In this document: one piece after another, positions 1-7,542 of the stretch
Layout: the number at the start of each line of letters is the position of its first letter
How positions within the stretch are numbered: position 1 is the stretch's first letter
Source: Ureibacillus composti
GTDB taxonomy: Bacteria > Bacillota > Bacilli > Bacillales_A > Planococcaceae
Length of the DNA: 64,000 nucleotides
Direction: 5' to 3'
Assembly: GCA_030348875.1 (NCBI GenBank)
Contig: JAUCEP010000002.1
Location: 2,683,001 to 2,747,000, forward strand
The notes under the pieces: model-generated
Told to the model about the DNA's origin: nothing
What the model saw: the letters and a program-made list of their open reading frames with translations, nothing else
The model's database searches: none
Program-made: the position numbers and the translations under genes

Positions 1-813
1 TAAATGAAGACCGCTTTCTCCAGGGATTTCTGCGTATTTAAGGATAGACTGAACTGGAGTGCCTTTAATAAATGCAAGTTCCGCTTCCCCTAATGCCAAA
101 TCAGACGCATTATATTGTAAAAACTCACTTTCTTTTGGATTCATTTTATCCCATGTGTGTCTTGTATCGTTTGTACTTAGTGAAATCATTTGTTCTTTTA
201 CATTTGAATTTGCAGCTTGGTTTTGGATTTGGTCTAATACTTTTTCCATCTTATCCGTCATCCCTAGTATAACCGTTGCATCTTGCTCGATAAGATTTTG
301 GATCACAGAAGATATTGTGTTCGTAACAGATTGATAGTCTTCAATCGTTAAATCAATTGGGAGAATTCCTACTTTCAAATGTTTAATAGGAATTTCAGTA
401 CGTTCAAGATGTTGAATCGAACTTGACCACTCTTTCACTATTTTTGAACCTTCATTTAATGTGTTTGTCCCACCGGCCATTTGTTGGATACTAAATCCTT
501 CTTTTGGCTTTGATTCAACTGTTTCATCTAAAAGAATGGAGACTTGGTTTGTCTCACAGCCTAAACCGACTAATAGAGATGCATAAAGATTTGGATTAGC
601 CACAACACCTTTTAGCGTATTTTTTGTTAACTTAAAGTCATCGCCTAATTGAGCACAGCCATTTGCATGGACTACCGGAATTCCTTCAGGGATTGTTTTT
701 GCAATATCTCTCGTTACTACACTTGAACACACAACCGTTGAAACTACGCCAATATAATTACGTGTACCTACAGTTGAATCATTTCTTACATAACCTTTAA
801 ATGTTTTACTCAC
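1..813 (-). CDS. UxaA-family dehydratase (altronate/galactarate type), 3' end outside window
   Basis: The reading frame is open from a GTG at 811-813 to the window edge, giving 271 residues that begin MSKTFKGYVRNDSTVGTRNY. This is the N-terminus of the UxaA large-subunit family, iron-dependent dehydratases of aldonate or aldarate sugars in the cytoplasm. Family hallmarks seen are VGTRNYIG near residue 15, HANGCAQLGDD near 50 and NPNLYASLLVGLGCE near 75, which carries a conserved cysteine. The GTG is preceded by AGGGGG at good spacing and overlaps the end of the KdgT-like permease gene by 8 bp, so the two are translationally coupled. The small SAF domain that precedes this part in E. coli UxaA is absent, so it is probably a separate gene. 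Substrate (altronate, galactarate or another) cannot be told. Family call is confident; specificity is open. Confidence 0.85.
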   Translation of the reverse strand, partial: MSKTFKGYVRNDSTVGTRNYIGVVSTVVCSSVVTRDIAKTIPEGIPVVHANGCAQLGDDFKLTKNTLKGVVANPNLYASLLVGLGCETNQVSILLDETVESKPKEGFSIQQMAGGTNTLNEGSKIVKEWSSSIQHLERTEIPIKHLKVGILPIDLTIEDYQSVTNTISSVIQNLIEQDATVILGMTDKMEKVLDQIQNQAANSNVKEQMISLSTNDTRHTWDKMNPKESEFLQYNASDLALGEAELAFIKGTPVQSILKYAEIPGESGLHL

Positions 814-1963
814 CCTGTATGCCCCCTAATCCATTTTCTGGTACTGCTACAGCCTTATTATTTTCCAACGATTTGCGTAATTCATCATCTTCTAACGTAC
901 CAACGATGCCTCTTTTACGTTGATATTTATCACATAAAATTACGGCAATCGGTACTAGTAGAGCCGTTGAAATCGTAGCAACTGAAATTTGCGCTGTCGC
1001 TACTGCGGCAATGTCTTGATACACTTGTGCCTCTGCAGCTGTCATTAATCCTGTACCCGCTGCTACAGTTGCTGCTGCTGCTATTGCTGCAGGAGTTGCT
1101 ACTGCATTTCCAGCTGTTGATGCCTCTGCCCAAGGTGCAATAAAACTTTTTTGTCTGAAAATCTTAAATGCTAGTACCATGAATCCACCAGAGATTAATA
1201 CTGTCATAAGAGCTAGTACAATACCTGCGACTACCACTTCCGAGTTAAAGAAGTTCTTTAAATTCATATTGGCACCTAATGCAAATGCAAAAAATGGAAT
1301 GACGATGTTTTCAGCGGGAGCTAAAAAGTCTCGAATTTTTGGATCAAGATTACCTAACAGCATACCAATTGCAATTGGTAAAAGTACTGCTACGAACGCA
1401 ATAATTGGGAACTGTGCACCCATCATCCCTAATGCCATTAATGTGAAGAATGGTCCATCATTAAGTGAAAGAACTGCTGTTGCTCCTACATCTGATCGGT
1501 TACCGTACTGTCCAGTTAAAGCGGCGAACATTCCACCATTACCATTTGTCATCGCTGCAATGATTGCCATCGTGGATAAACCAAGGAATCCAGTAACCGG
1601 ATCTGATAAAACACCCCATAAGAATCCAACCGCTACACCTGCAAAATATTTTGAAGATGTTAAAATTACACCTTTTTTAAGAGCCACTCCCCCAACGCGA
1701 AGGTTCATTTGACTACCTGCACAGAATAAGAACAAGGCACATAGTGTATTGGCACCATTTTTAAATAATGCCTCTGTAAAACCACCGATTCTTAAAAACT
1801 CATAATGCCCATCTGCTGTTGGTGAAACCCCTATTGATTTTAAGAAATCCATCAAAAACGGTAAGTGTAATTGGTCAATCGTGTTGATTAAAGCCCCTAA
1901 AAACAGTGGTACAATCATTAATCCCCCAGGAATCCGATCGATTGTATCTTTGATTTTCATCAT
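806..1963 (-). CDS. kdgT: 2-keto-3-deoxygluconate permease family transporter (KdgT-like)
   Basis: Cytoplasmic-membrane transporter of 385 residues. The N-terminus (IKDTIDRIPGGLMIVPLFLGA) is the KdgT signature, and about ten hydrophobic helices follow with the glycine-rich stretches NGNGGMFAAL and SLNDGPFFTLMALG typical of the family. KdgT proteins import 2-keto-3-deoxygluconate or related sugar acids by cation symport. It is longer than E. coli KdgT (about 327) and ends in a hydrophilic tail of about 40 residues. It lies between the TIM-barrel/U32-like gene (149-bp gap holding a long hairpin and a cre-like site) and the UxaA-type gene it overlaps, so it probably feeds the same sugar-acid pathway. 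The exact substrate is inferred from family and context only. Confidence 0.85.
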   Translation of the reverse strand: MMKIKDTIDRIPGGLMIVPLFLGALINTIDQLHLPFLMDFLKSIGVSPTADGHYEFLRIGGFTEALFKNGANTLCALFLFCAGSQMNLRVGGVALKKGVILTSSKYFAGVAVGFLWGVLSDPVTGFLGLSTMAIIAAMTNGNGGMFAALTGQYGNRSDVGATAVLSLNDGPFFTLMALGMMGAQFPIIAFVAVLLPIAIGMLLGNLDPKIRDFLAPAENIVIPFFAFALGANMNLKNFFNSEVVVAGIVLALMTVLISGGFMVLAFKIFRQKSFIAPWAEASTAGNAVATPAAIAAAATVAAGTGLMTAAEAQVYQDIAAVATAQISVATISTALLVPIAVILCDKYQRKRGIVGTLEDDELRKSLENNKAVAVPENGLGGIQGE

Positions 1964-2000
1964 ATCTCCCCTTATATGAAATTGAAAAATCTACCCCTTT

Positions 2001-2016
2001 TTGCGAACGCTTTCAA
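2001..2016 (-). promoter_or_regulatory. candidate catabolite-responsive element (cre)
   Basis: The minus strand reads TTGAAAGCGTTCGCAA, a good match to the CcpA-binding cre consensus (TGNAANCGNWNNCA) with the central CG and flanking A/T. It lies 37 bp upstream of the kdgT start, after the long intercistronic hairpin, so CcpA could repress kdgT-uxaA separately from the front of the operon. CcpA binding is inferred. Confidence 0.5.
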
Positions 2017-2030
2017 CAAACTGATAATTT

Positions 2031-2101
2031 TACGGGCACTAATCTCTTACCTATACTTCTTTGTTATTTAAGACTCGAGGTAGGAGTTTAGTGCCCGTTA
2101 T
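2031..2101 (-). terminator. long intercistronic hairpin between the U32-like gene and kdgT
   Basis: Arms ACGGGCACTAA and TTTAGTGCCCGT, extended inward by CTCTTACCT pairing with AGGTAGGAG, make an almost continuous stem of about 20 bp with a 30-nt loop. On the minus strand it is followed only by AAAATTATC, not a clean T-run, so it may be an RNA processing or stability site rather than a simple terminator. Confidence 0.55.
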
Positions 2102-2112
2102 TATGAGAAAAA

Positions 2113-3060
2113 CTATGAATTTACTTTTGCTGGTACAACTGGCACACCTAATCCTTCTGCACCTAATTCTGAAGTGACTGCTTCTGGACAGTATCGTTTA
2201 ATCATATCTACACCAATAGCAGCACGTCTTACTCGCTCACGAACTAATGAGATATTTGTCGCTTCCCATTGTTTACCTGATGGATAGACGTCTGGATGAT
2301 TTCGTAGGCCAAATTTAATATAAACAGGGGATAAAACACGAATAATTTCTGGAATTTCGTAATAACGTAAGAATCCACCAAAATTGTCAGGTACTTCAAT
2401 ATAAATATCGATTGGTACATCTGTAGCCTGACGAATAGCAGCTAATTTTGACAATGTTAAACTTGAAGGCACGTTGTACGTATCTGCTCCAATGTCTTCC
2501 ATCAGTTTTACAGATACAGGATTACAAGCACCCATTTGCACAGAAACCTTCACAACAAAATCTTGCGGTAATAAGCCTTCTTCTTTCATATGTTTCGTCA
2601 TTAGTAATAAGCCTTCATCAGCAACTAAAGCGCCACGTAATCCAAGATTTGCACCGCGAATTAAATCTTCCATCGCATAAACAAGCTGATCAACACCTTC
2701 ATGACGAAGTGCTTGTGATTTACCAGCAGATGTTAATGGAGCAGCACTAATATCCCATGTTCCACGAGGACCTACGAAAAGACTTAACTCCATACCACGT
2801 TCAGCTGTTAAACGGCACATTTCTTGAATTTCTTCATCTGTTTGTAGCATAATTCCACTGCCCTGAGAAACACGATGAATCGTAAGGCCAAATTCATCTA
2901 CTGCTTTTAGTAATTCTTTTAACGCTACAGGTCCCTCCACACTTGGTAATTCAATTCGATATTGTGCACCATCTGGAAAACGCTTTGTTGACGTTGGTAA
3001 ATCTCTTACTTCTACTGCCGGATACCCCAATTTTTCTAACAAATTACGTGACTTTTCCAT
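2113..3060 (-). CDS. TIM-barrel-like protein of sugar-acid operon, resembles peptidase U32 family
   Basis: A 315-residue soluble protein with no signal peptide. The pattern of beta strands and helices (LSLFVGPRGTWDIS, LGLRGALVADEGLLL, VVKVSVQMGACNP, IDIYIEVPDNFGG, VYIKFGLRNHPD) suggests a TIM barrel and resembles proteins annotated as U32-family peptidases. I see no proven protease motif, and its place between an aldehyde dehydrogenase and a sugar-acid permease argues for a metabolic role such as an aldolase, epimerase or hydrolase. The ATG at 3058-3060 was chosen because GGGGGA lies 6 bp before it; the in-frame ATG at 3066 abuts those G residues, and the further extension (to 3162) is hydrophobic and lacks a ribosome site. 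The function is not assigned. Confidence 0.6.
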   Translation of the reverse strand: MEKSRNLLEKLGYPAVEVRDLPTSTKRFPDGAQYRIELPSVEGPVALKELLKAVDEFGLTIHRVSQGSGIMLQTDEEIQEMCRLTAERGMELSLFVGPRGTWDISAAPLTSAGKSQALRHEGVDQLVYAMEDLIRGANLGLRGALVADEGLLLMTKHMKEEGLLPQDFVVKVSVQMGACNPVSVKLMEDIGADTYNVPSSLTLSKLAAIRQATDVPIDIYIEVPDNFGGFLRYYEIPEIIRVLSPVYIKFGLRNHPDVYPSGKQWEATNISLVRERVRRAAIGVDMIKRYCPEAVTSELGAEGLGVPVVPAKVNS

Positions 3061-3171
3061 TTCCATCCCCCATTTAAAATATTCAGACCAACTATGATAA
3101 ATTACTAATAATCTAGAACAGCAAATAATTCCCCCCATTACTGAATAAAGAAAAATTAGCAATTATTTCTA

Positions 3172-4623
3172 TTATTTACTTTTAATAAATACCGTTTTAA
3201 CCGCTGTATAGAATTCTTTTGCAGCTTCTCCTTGCTCACGTGTTCCAGTACTTGATGACTTCATGCCACCAAACGGCGCTTGTAGCTCAACACCTGCACT
3301 TTCTGCATTGACACGAACTAAACCAGCTTCCACATCGTCTATAAACTCTAACGCTGCGCCTATATTTGTTGTATATAGAGATGCGCTTAAGCCATAGTCA
3401 GAGTCATTTGCAACTGAAATCGCCTCTTCTAAAGAATCGACTTTTATTAACGCGATCACAGGTCCAAAGATTTCTTCGCGTGCAATACGCATTGATGGTG
3501 CCACATCTTCAAAAATAGTTGGCTCAACATAGAACCCATTTGCAAGCTCCCCTTGCTCAAGTCGGTTACCACCGAAAATTAGGCTTGCCCCTTCTTGTTT
3601 CCCAATTTCAATGTACTCTAATACTGTGTTTAACTGACTCTCACTCGCACAAGGCCCCATCCAAGTTGTTGTTTCTAGCCCGTTATCAATCGTGATTTTG
3701 GCAGATTCACTTAACAGGTGCTCTTTAAACTTGTCGTAAATACCTGCTTCTACAATCACTCGACTGGAAGCTGTGCATTTTTGACCTGTTGATTTGAATG
3801 CGCCACTTAACACACCAGCGACAGCGCTTTCAATATCCGCATCATTTAAGACAATTACTGGATTTTTACCGCCCATTTCTAGTTGGTATTTCACATTATT
3901 TCTACTTGCTGCTTCTGCGACTAATTTCCCTGTTTGTTCAGAACCAGTAAACGTAATTCCGTTTAAATGTTTATTATTTATTAGGGCGTCACCTACAGTA
4001 GACCCTTTCCCTGTGATGAAGTTTAAAACCCCTTTAGGTAGTCCCGCTCTGTTGAAGCATTCTACGATTTTAGCAGCTGTTACCGCACTTTCTGATGCTG
4101 GCTTGAATACGACTGTATTTCCATAAACTAAAGCAGGAGCAATTTTCCAAATCGGAATCGCTACAGGGAAATTCCATGGTGTGATAATCCCTACCACTCC
4201 AAGAGGTGTTCTTTTTGTAAACATAAGCGCATCTTTGTCAGATGATGGAATCACATCGCCATCTTTACGTATACCTTCCGCCGCGTAATATCTTAAAATC
4301 GCAATACCACGACTAGTTTCACCAATTGCTTCAGGTATCGTTTTTCCCATTTCTCTAGTTAATGTCTCTGCAATATCTTGAAGGTTTTCTTCTAAAATCT
4401 CTACCACTCTATAAAGATATTGACCTCTTTGATATTGTCCAAGCTTTCGCCAAGCCTTTTTTGCTTCAGTTGCTGCTTGTACTGCAATTTCTACCTCATC
4501 AATAGTAGATGCTTGAATTTGTCCCACTACTTCAAAGCGATTAGCTGGACTAATACTATCAATCAGCTCTCCACTTTTGCTAGATACCCATTCCCCATTA
4601 ATATAATTCTGAAAAACTACCAT
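3172..4623 (-). CDS. NAD(P)-dependent aldehyde dehydrogenase, probable 2-oxoglutarate semialdehyde dehydrogenase
   Basis: Full-length 483-residue aldehyde dehydrogenase. Visible family motifs are [18 protein letters not shown] (cofactor domain), [20 protein letters not shown] with the conserved Gly-Gly-Lys-Asn and general-base region, GQKCTASSR with the catalytic cysteine near residue 285, and EEIFGPV. In Bacillus, enzymes of this subgroup (YcbD/GucD type) oxidise 2,5-dioxopentanoate to 2-oxoglutarate at the end of glucarate, galactarate or pentonate breakdown, which fits the permease and dehydratase in this operon. The ATG follows the iclR stop codon directly (TAAATG) with AAAGGGG upstream, so the two genes are coupled. 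The reaction is inferred from family and neighbours. Confidence 0.85.
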   Translation of the reverse strand: MVVFQNYINGEWVSSKSGELIDSISPANRFEVVGQIQASTIDEVEIAVQAATEAKKAWRKLGQYQRGQYLYRVVEILEENLQDIAETLTREMGKTIPEAIGETSRGIAILRYYAAEGIRKDGDVIPSSDKDALMFTKRTPLGVVGIITPWNFPVAIPIWKIAPALVYGNTVVFKPASESAVTAAKIVECFNRAGLPKGVLNFITGKGSTVGDALINNKHLNGITFTGSEQTGKLVAEAASRNNVKYQLEMGGKNPVIVLNDADIESAVAGVLSGAFKSTGQKCTASSRVIVEAGIYDKFKEHLLSESAKITIDNGLETTTWMGPCASESQLNTVLEYIEIGKQEGASLIFGGNRLEQGELANGFYVEPTIFEDVAPSMRIAREEIFGPVIALIKVDSLEEAISVANDSDYGLSASLYTTNIGAALEFIDDVEAGLVRVNAESAGVELQAPFGGMKSSSTGTREQGEAAKEFYTAVKTVFIKSK

Positions 4624-5409
4624 TTAAGCTAAACCCCTTTCTGAATTTGTGCTTTCGATATATCCCAATTCTTTAGAAATGTGATTGACGCAAATGCGTA
4701 AATAATGTTTATTTCTTTCTGCAATTTCTTCTGTAAAAATGGCTTTAGGTGTGGATATACTAACTGCTGCAATGACCTTTTTGGAATAATCCCGAATTGG
4801 TAAAGCGAAGCAGATAATCCCTTCTTCATTTTCTTCATTATCAATAGCAAATTGTTCTGTACGTACTCTTTTTATTTCTTCCAAAAATTCTTCCATAGAT
4901 TCGATGGAATTCGGCGTTCTTTTGACAAATTCATAGCCATTAAAGATTTTTGCAAAATCTTTTGAATCTAAATGTGCAGCAAGTACTTTTCCTACTGCCG
5001 ATGAATGCAGTTGAACGCGTTTCCCAATTCGTGAATGAACGACTAAGCTACCTGTTCCGTTAATTTTGTCAATATACACTGCATCTTCACCGATTAATTG
5101 CACTAAGTGAACGGTTTTATTTGTTTGCTCGTTTAACTCTTCAAGATGTACCCGTGCAATAGAACGTAAATCTAGTTGACTAACTACTAAGTTTCCACGT
5201 TCATACAACTTCCAACCAAGTAGATAATCACTTGTCGCAGCATTTTGTTTCACATACCCGTAATGCATTAACGTTTTTAATAAGGAATGAACTGTACTTT
5301 TATGAAGATCTAGCTTGTTACTAATCTCTTTAATGGATAACTCACGAGTATGTTCATCAAATAATTCTAGTATTTCTAAAGATCTTGCTACTGATTGAAT
5401 AATTGGCAT
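4624..5409 (-). CDS. IclR-family transcriptional regulator of the sugar-acid operon
   Basis: A 261-residue DNA-binding regulator. The N-terminal winged helix-turn-helix covers about residues 1-65 (IIQSVARSLEILELFDEH, then LSIKEISNKLDLHKSTVHSLL) and the C-terminal effector domain includes LVQLIGEDAVYIDKI, HSSAVGKVLAAHL and ALPIRDYSKKVIAAVSIS. The ATG at 5409 gives the usual IclR start; an in-frame ATG at 5424 lies only 4 bp from an operator copy and has no ribosome site. It is the first gene of the operon and lies just downstream of four repeated palindromic sites, so it probably controls its own operon, with a sugar-acid intermediate as the likely effector (inference). Confidence 0.88.
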   Translation of the reverse strand: MPIIQSVARSLEILELFDEHTRELSIKEISNKLDLHKSTVHSLLKTLMHYGYVKQNAATSDYLLGWKLYERGNLVVSQLDLRSIARVHLEELNEQTNKTVHLVQLIGEDAVYIDKINGTGSLVVHSRIGKRVQLHSSAVGKVLAAHLDSKDFAKIFNGYEFVKRTPNSIESMEEFLEEIKRVRTEQFAIDNEENEEGIICFALPIRDYSKKVIAAVSISTPKAIFTEEIAERNKHYLRICVNHISKELGYIESTNSERGLA

Positions 5410-5427
5410 ATCAAATGACCCCATTTC

Positions 5428-5668
5428 GTTTTACATTATAAAACGCCATTTTCGATATAAATATCAATGCGCCCATAATGATCAAATTAAAGGATTGTTT
5501 GTTTTATAATATAAAATGGCGTTTTTAAATAAATTTTCAATAAATAATATGATAAACAAAATAGCACTTAGCCGTTTTATTATAAAACACCGTTTTCACT
5601 ATTAATCTTGTATCACTTCTGCACATAAATATATACCGAGGTTGTTTTACATTATAAAACGCCGTTTC
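5428..5668. promoter_or_regulatory. four phased operator-like repeats upstream of the iclR operon
   Basis: Four copies of the pattern GTTTT-N7-AAAAY-NSC-RTTTY lie at 5428-5452, 5501-5525, 5574-5596 (N5 instead of N7) and 5644-5668. All have the same orientation, with start-to-start spacing of 73, 73 and 70 bp. Each contains two inverted half-sites (GTTTT and AAAAC) plus a third GTTTT/ATTTT half. This three-half-site layout recalls operators of IclR relatives such as PcaU and PobR. The copy nearest the gene abuts the start region, consistent with autoregulation. The repeats themselves are directly visible; binding by this IclR protein is inferred. Confidence 0.7.
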
Positions 5669-5683
5669 TATTTTTTTGAAAAA

Positions 5684-5699
5684 TAGGAAACGCTTACTT
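5684..5699 (-). promoter_or_regulatory. weak cre-like site upstream of the operator repeats
   Basis: TAGGAAACGCTTACTT resembles a CcpA cre site with two departures from consensus. It lies beyond the fourth operator copy and about 275 bp from the iclR start, within the only upstream control region of the operon. Confidence 0.3.
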
Positions 5700-5812
5700 C
5701 CTTTTGTCAGAATAATCTTATAACGCAAAATATTCTATGTCAACGTTTTTTCATTCTCTTTTATCACTTTAATTAATTCGACAAGAATCGTGATGATTCT
5801 ATTTCTTTCAAT

Positions 5813-5845
5813 AAAAAAAGAGTCGCCAATTTAAAATTGACGCTC
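5813..5845 (-). terminator. rho-independent terminator of the small membrane protein gene
   Basis: Stem GAGCGTCAATTTT pairs with AAATTGGCGACTC and is followed on the minus strand by seven T. It lies 8 bp after the stop of the gene at 5854-6309. Confidence 0.8.
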
Positions 5846-5853
5846 TCCACATT

Positions 5854-6309
5854 TCATTGTTCTTTTATTTTCTGCATAACTTCTTTTGGTTGATGTTTAA
5901 ATGATGAAATGCTTGCGATCAACTGTTTCTTTCTTTTTTTAATTTCATTTACTGCCCAATAGAAATTGAATAATTGGTTGTCTCTATAGGATTTCAGAAC
6001 TCTACCGAATTGTACTGTGTCCTGTACAATTTGTCGGCCATTCTCCACAATGTCATGGGTCACTACTTCAAACAATGCGATAAGAAAAACAATTGTAAAA
6101 ATGATTGCTGCGATCAAATCATATAACCCATTTGTTTGGTTCGGGTCGATCAAATGTTTGATATAAAAAAGGAACATATTAGTGCCAAAAACAAGGATAG
6201 GTATAAATGTTAACAATCGATTAGAACGCTTCTTCCCCCAAAAATAGGCAACACCAACAAATAAGCTTAAGAATATTAAGTAGATCGCGATGATGAAAGG
6301 ATAACTCAT
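5854..6309 (-). CDS. small membrane protein of unknown function
   Basis: A 151-residue protein with three predicted membrane helices at about residues 4-24, 33-50 and 63-85, then a basic cytoplasmic tail rich in Lys and Arg (KKRKKQLIASISSFKHQPKE). I do not recognise the family. It is a single gene with its own terminator, separated from the iclR operon by the operator region. Start codon ATG follows a GAGGTGC-like ribosome site. It looks like a real gene because of uniform codon use and the terminator directly after it. Confidence 0.6.
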   Translation of the reverse strand: MSYPFIIAIYLIFLSLFVGVAYFWGKKRSNRLLTFIPILVFGTNMFLFYIKHLIDPNQTNGLYDLIAAIIFTIVFLIALFEVVTHDIVENGRQIVQDTVQFGRVLKSYRDNQLFNFYWAVNEIKKRKKQLIASISSFKHQPKEVMQKIKEQ

Positions 6310-6570
6310 TCACTAGCACCTCACTTATATAAAATGGGTAAAAAACCTTATTTTCCCATTAATTTTACCATTTCCAAATGAAGGAAAAAATATACCAAGG
6401 GTCCTACATATAAAGCACTAGTAAATTCTCATGATAAAGAGCACACCTAATGAGCTGGGGATTATTGGAACTTTGCTAACAAAATTCGTCACTTTTTAGC
6501 AAATGGTGTATAGTTTTTAGCTGACTCGCCATAATAAAAGAGTATTTGAAAATGATAAGGGTGAGCGCAT

Positions 6571-6723
6571 ATGATGGAAAATTGGAATGTAGCAAATCTT
6601 ACAGAGGAACAATTAACGATTGTTAAAGATGTGGAAAAGTCGCTTGGTGTGTCACTTGTAGCTTATGCGACAGAAGCAAATCATGAAGAGCATAGCAAGG
6701 GTAATAAAATGGAGGAAAACTGA
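6571..6723 (+). CDS. small conserved-looking acidic protein, 50 residues
   Basis: The sequence begins MMENWNVANLTEEQLTIVKD and continues with SLGVSLVAYATEANHEEH. AAGGGTGAG lies 6 bp before the ATG. A terminator hairpin overlaps its last codons and stop, which supports a short single-gene transcript. The pattern (an LTEEQL helix followed by a short strand such as VSLVAYA) resembles small hypothetical proteins common in Bacillaceae, but I cannot name the function. Confidence 0.55.
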   Translation: MMENWNVANLTEEQLTIVKDVEKSLGVSLVAYATEANHEEHSKGNKMEEN

Positions 6724-6747
6724 TTCTTTTCGGTTTTCTTCTTTTTT
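6711..6747 (+). terminator. terminator overlapping the stop codon of the 50-residue gene
   Basis: GGAGGAAAAC pairs with GGTTTTCTTC, with the TGA stop in the loop, and seven T follow. The last codons of the small gene form the left arm. Confidence 0.65.
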
Positions 6748-6763
6748 ATTTCCTTTTAAACCG

Positions 6764-6797
6764 AAAAAAGAGAGGCCAACTAAAATAAGTTGGCCTC
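6764..6797 (-). terminator. hairpin GAGGCCAAC/GTTGGCCTC
   Basis: A 9-bp perfect stem. A T-run follows only on the minus strand, although no minus-strand gene is visible upstream of it, so it may guard against antisense transcription from the pab region or belong to an unseen RNA. Confidence 0.5.
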
Positions 6798-6957
6798 AAA
6801 AACGAGGGTAACTATTAAAGAAATTATATTCTATTCTATTAAATAGGACCTCGAATTATTCCTTTTTTTGATAGAAATAATTAACTTCACGAGAAAAAAT
6901 GATTTATAATAGAATTTTGTTCACTATCTACTATTTCAAAAAGGAGTTCGACATTAA

Positions 6958-7539
6958 TTGATACTATTAATAGACAACTATGACTCATTTACATACAACT
7001 TAGTTCAGTATATTCGAAACATCGGTGAAGAGTTGGTTGTCTTCCGAAACGACCAAATCACATTAGAACAAATTTCGGAGATCCATCCAGATTACATACT
7101 CCTTTCACCAGGGCCTGGAAACCCTTCTACTGCTGGCATATGCTTAAGGTTGGTGGAGCGGTTTTATCAAGAAATTCCAATCTTTGGTGTTTGTCTTGGG
7201 CAGCAAATTATTGCTGAAGCCTTTGGGGGCATTGTCAAAAAAGCAAAACAGCCCATGCACGGGAAGACTTCCATGATTACACACGACAAGCATTCAGTGT
7301 TTGATGGCCTCCCTTCCCCACTAAAAGTAACGCGCTATCATTCATTAGTAGTAGATGAAGCTACGCTACCAAGTTGTTTAGTCGTAACTGCTAGAACTGA
7401 AGATGGAGAAATTATGGCGCTTCGTCATAGTGATTATCCGGTGGAAGGCGTGCAATTCCACCCTGAATCCATCATGACGGAAAATGGTCTTCAAATGATG
7501 CGAAATTTCTTTCAAAACACGATAGTAAAGGAAAGATAA
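6958..7539 (+). CDS. pabA: aminodeoxychorismate/anthranilate synthase glutamine amidotransferase subunit
   Basis: A 193-residue class I glutamine amidotransferase that supplies ammonia to the chorismate-amidating partner. It starts with the canonical ILLIDNYDSFTYNL from a TTG codon, with AAGGAG about 11 bp upstream. The catalytic triad is visible as Cys in FGVCLGQQ (near residue 79), and His and Glu in VQFHPESI (near 170). PGPGNPSTAG is the oxyanion-loop region. The next gene is a PabB-PabC fusion starting 3 bp after its stop, so the product is p-aminobenzoate for folate rather than tryptophan. In Bacillus this amidotransferase can serve both PabB and TrpE, so dual use remains possible. Confidence 0.93.
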   Translation: MILLIDNYDSFTYNLVQYIRNIGEELVVFRNDQITLEQISEIHPDYILLSPGPGNPSTAGICLRLVERFYQEIPIFGVCLGQQIIAEAFGGIVKKAKQPMHGKTSMITHDKHSVFDGLPSPLKVTRYHSLVVDEATLPSCLVVTARTEDGEIMALRHSDYPVEGVQFHPESIMTENGLQMMRNFFQNTIVKER

Positions 7540-7542
7540 ATA

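Noticed and set aside
5537..5728. 63-residue minus-strand ORF across the operator repeats
   Set aside because: It overlaps regulatory repeats, has no ribosome site and shows no protein-like pattern.
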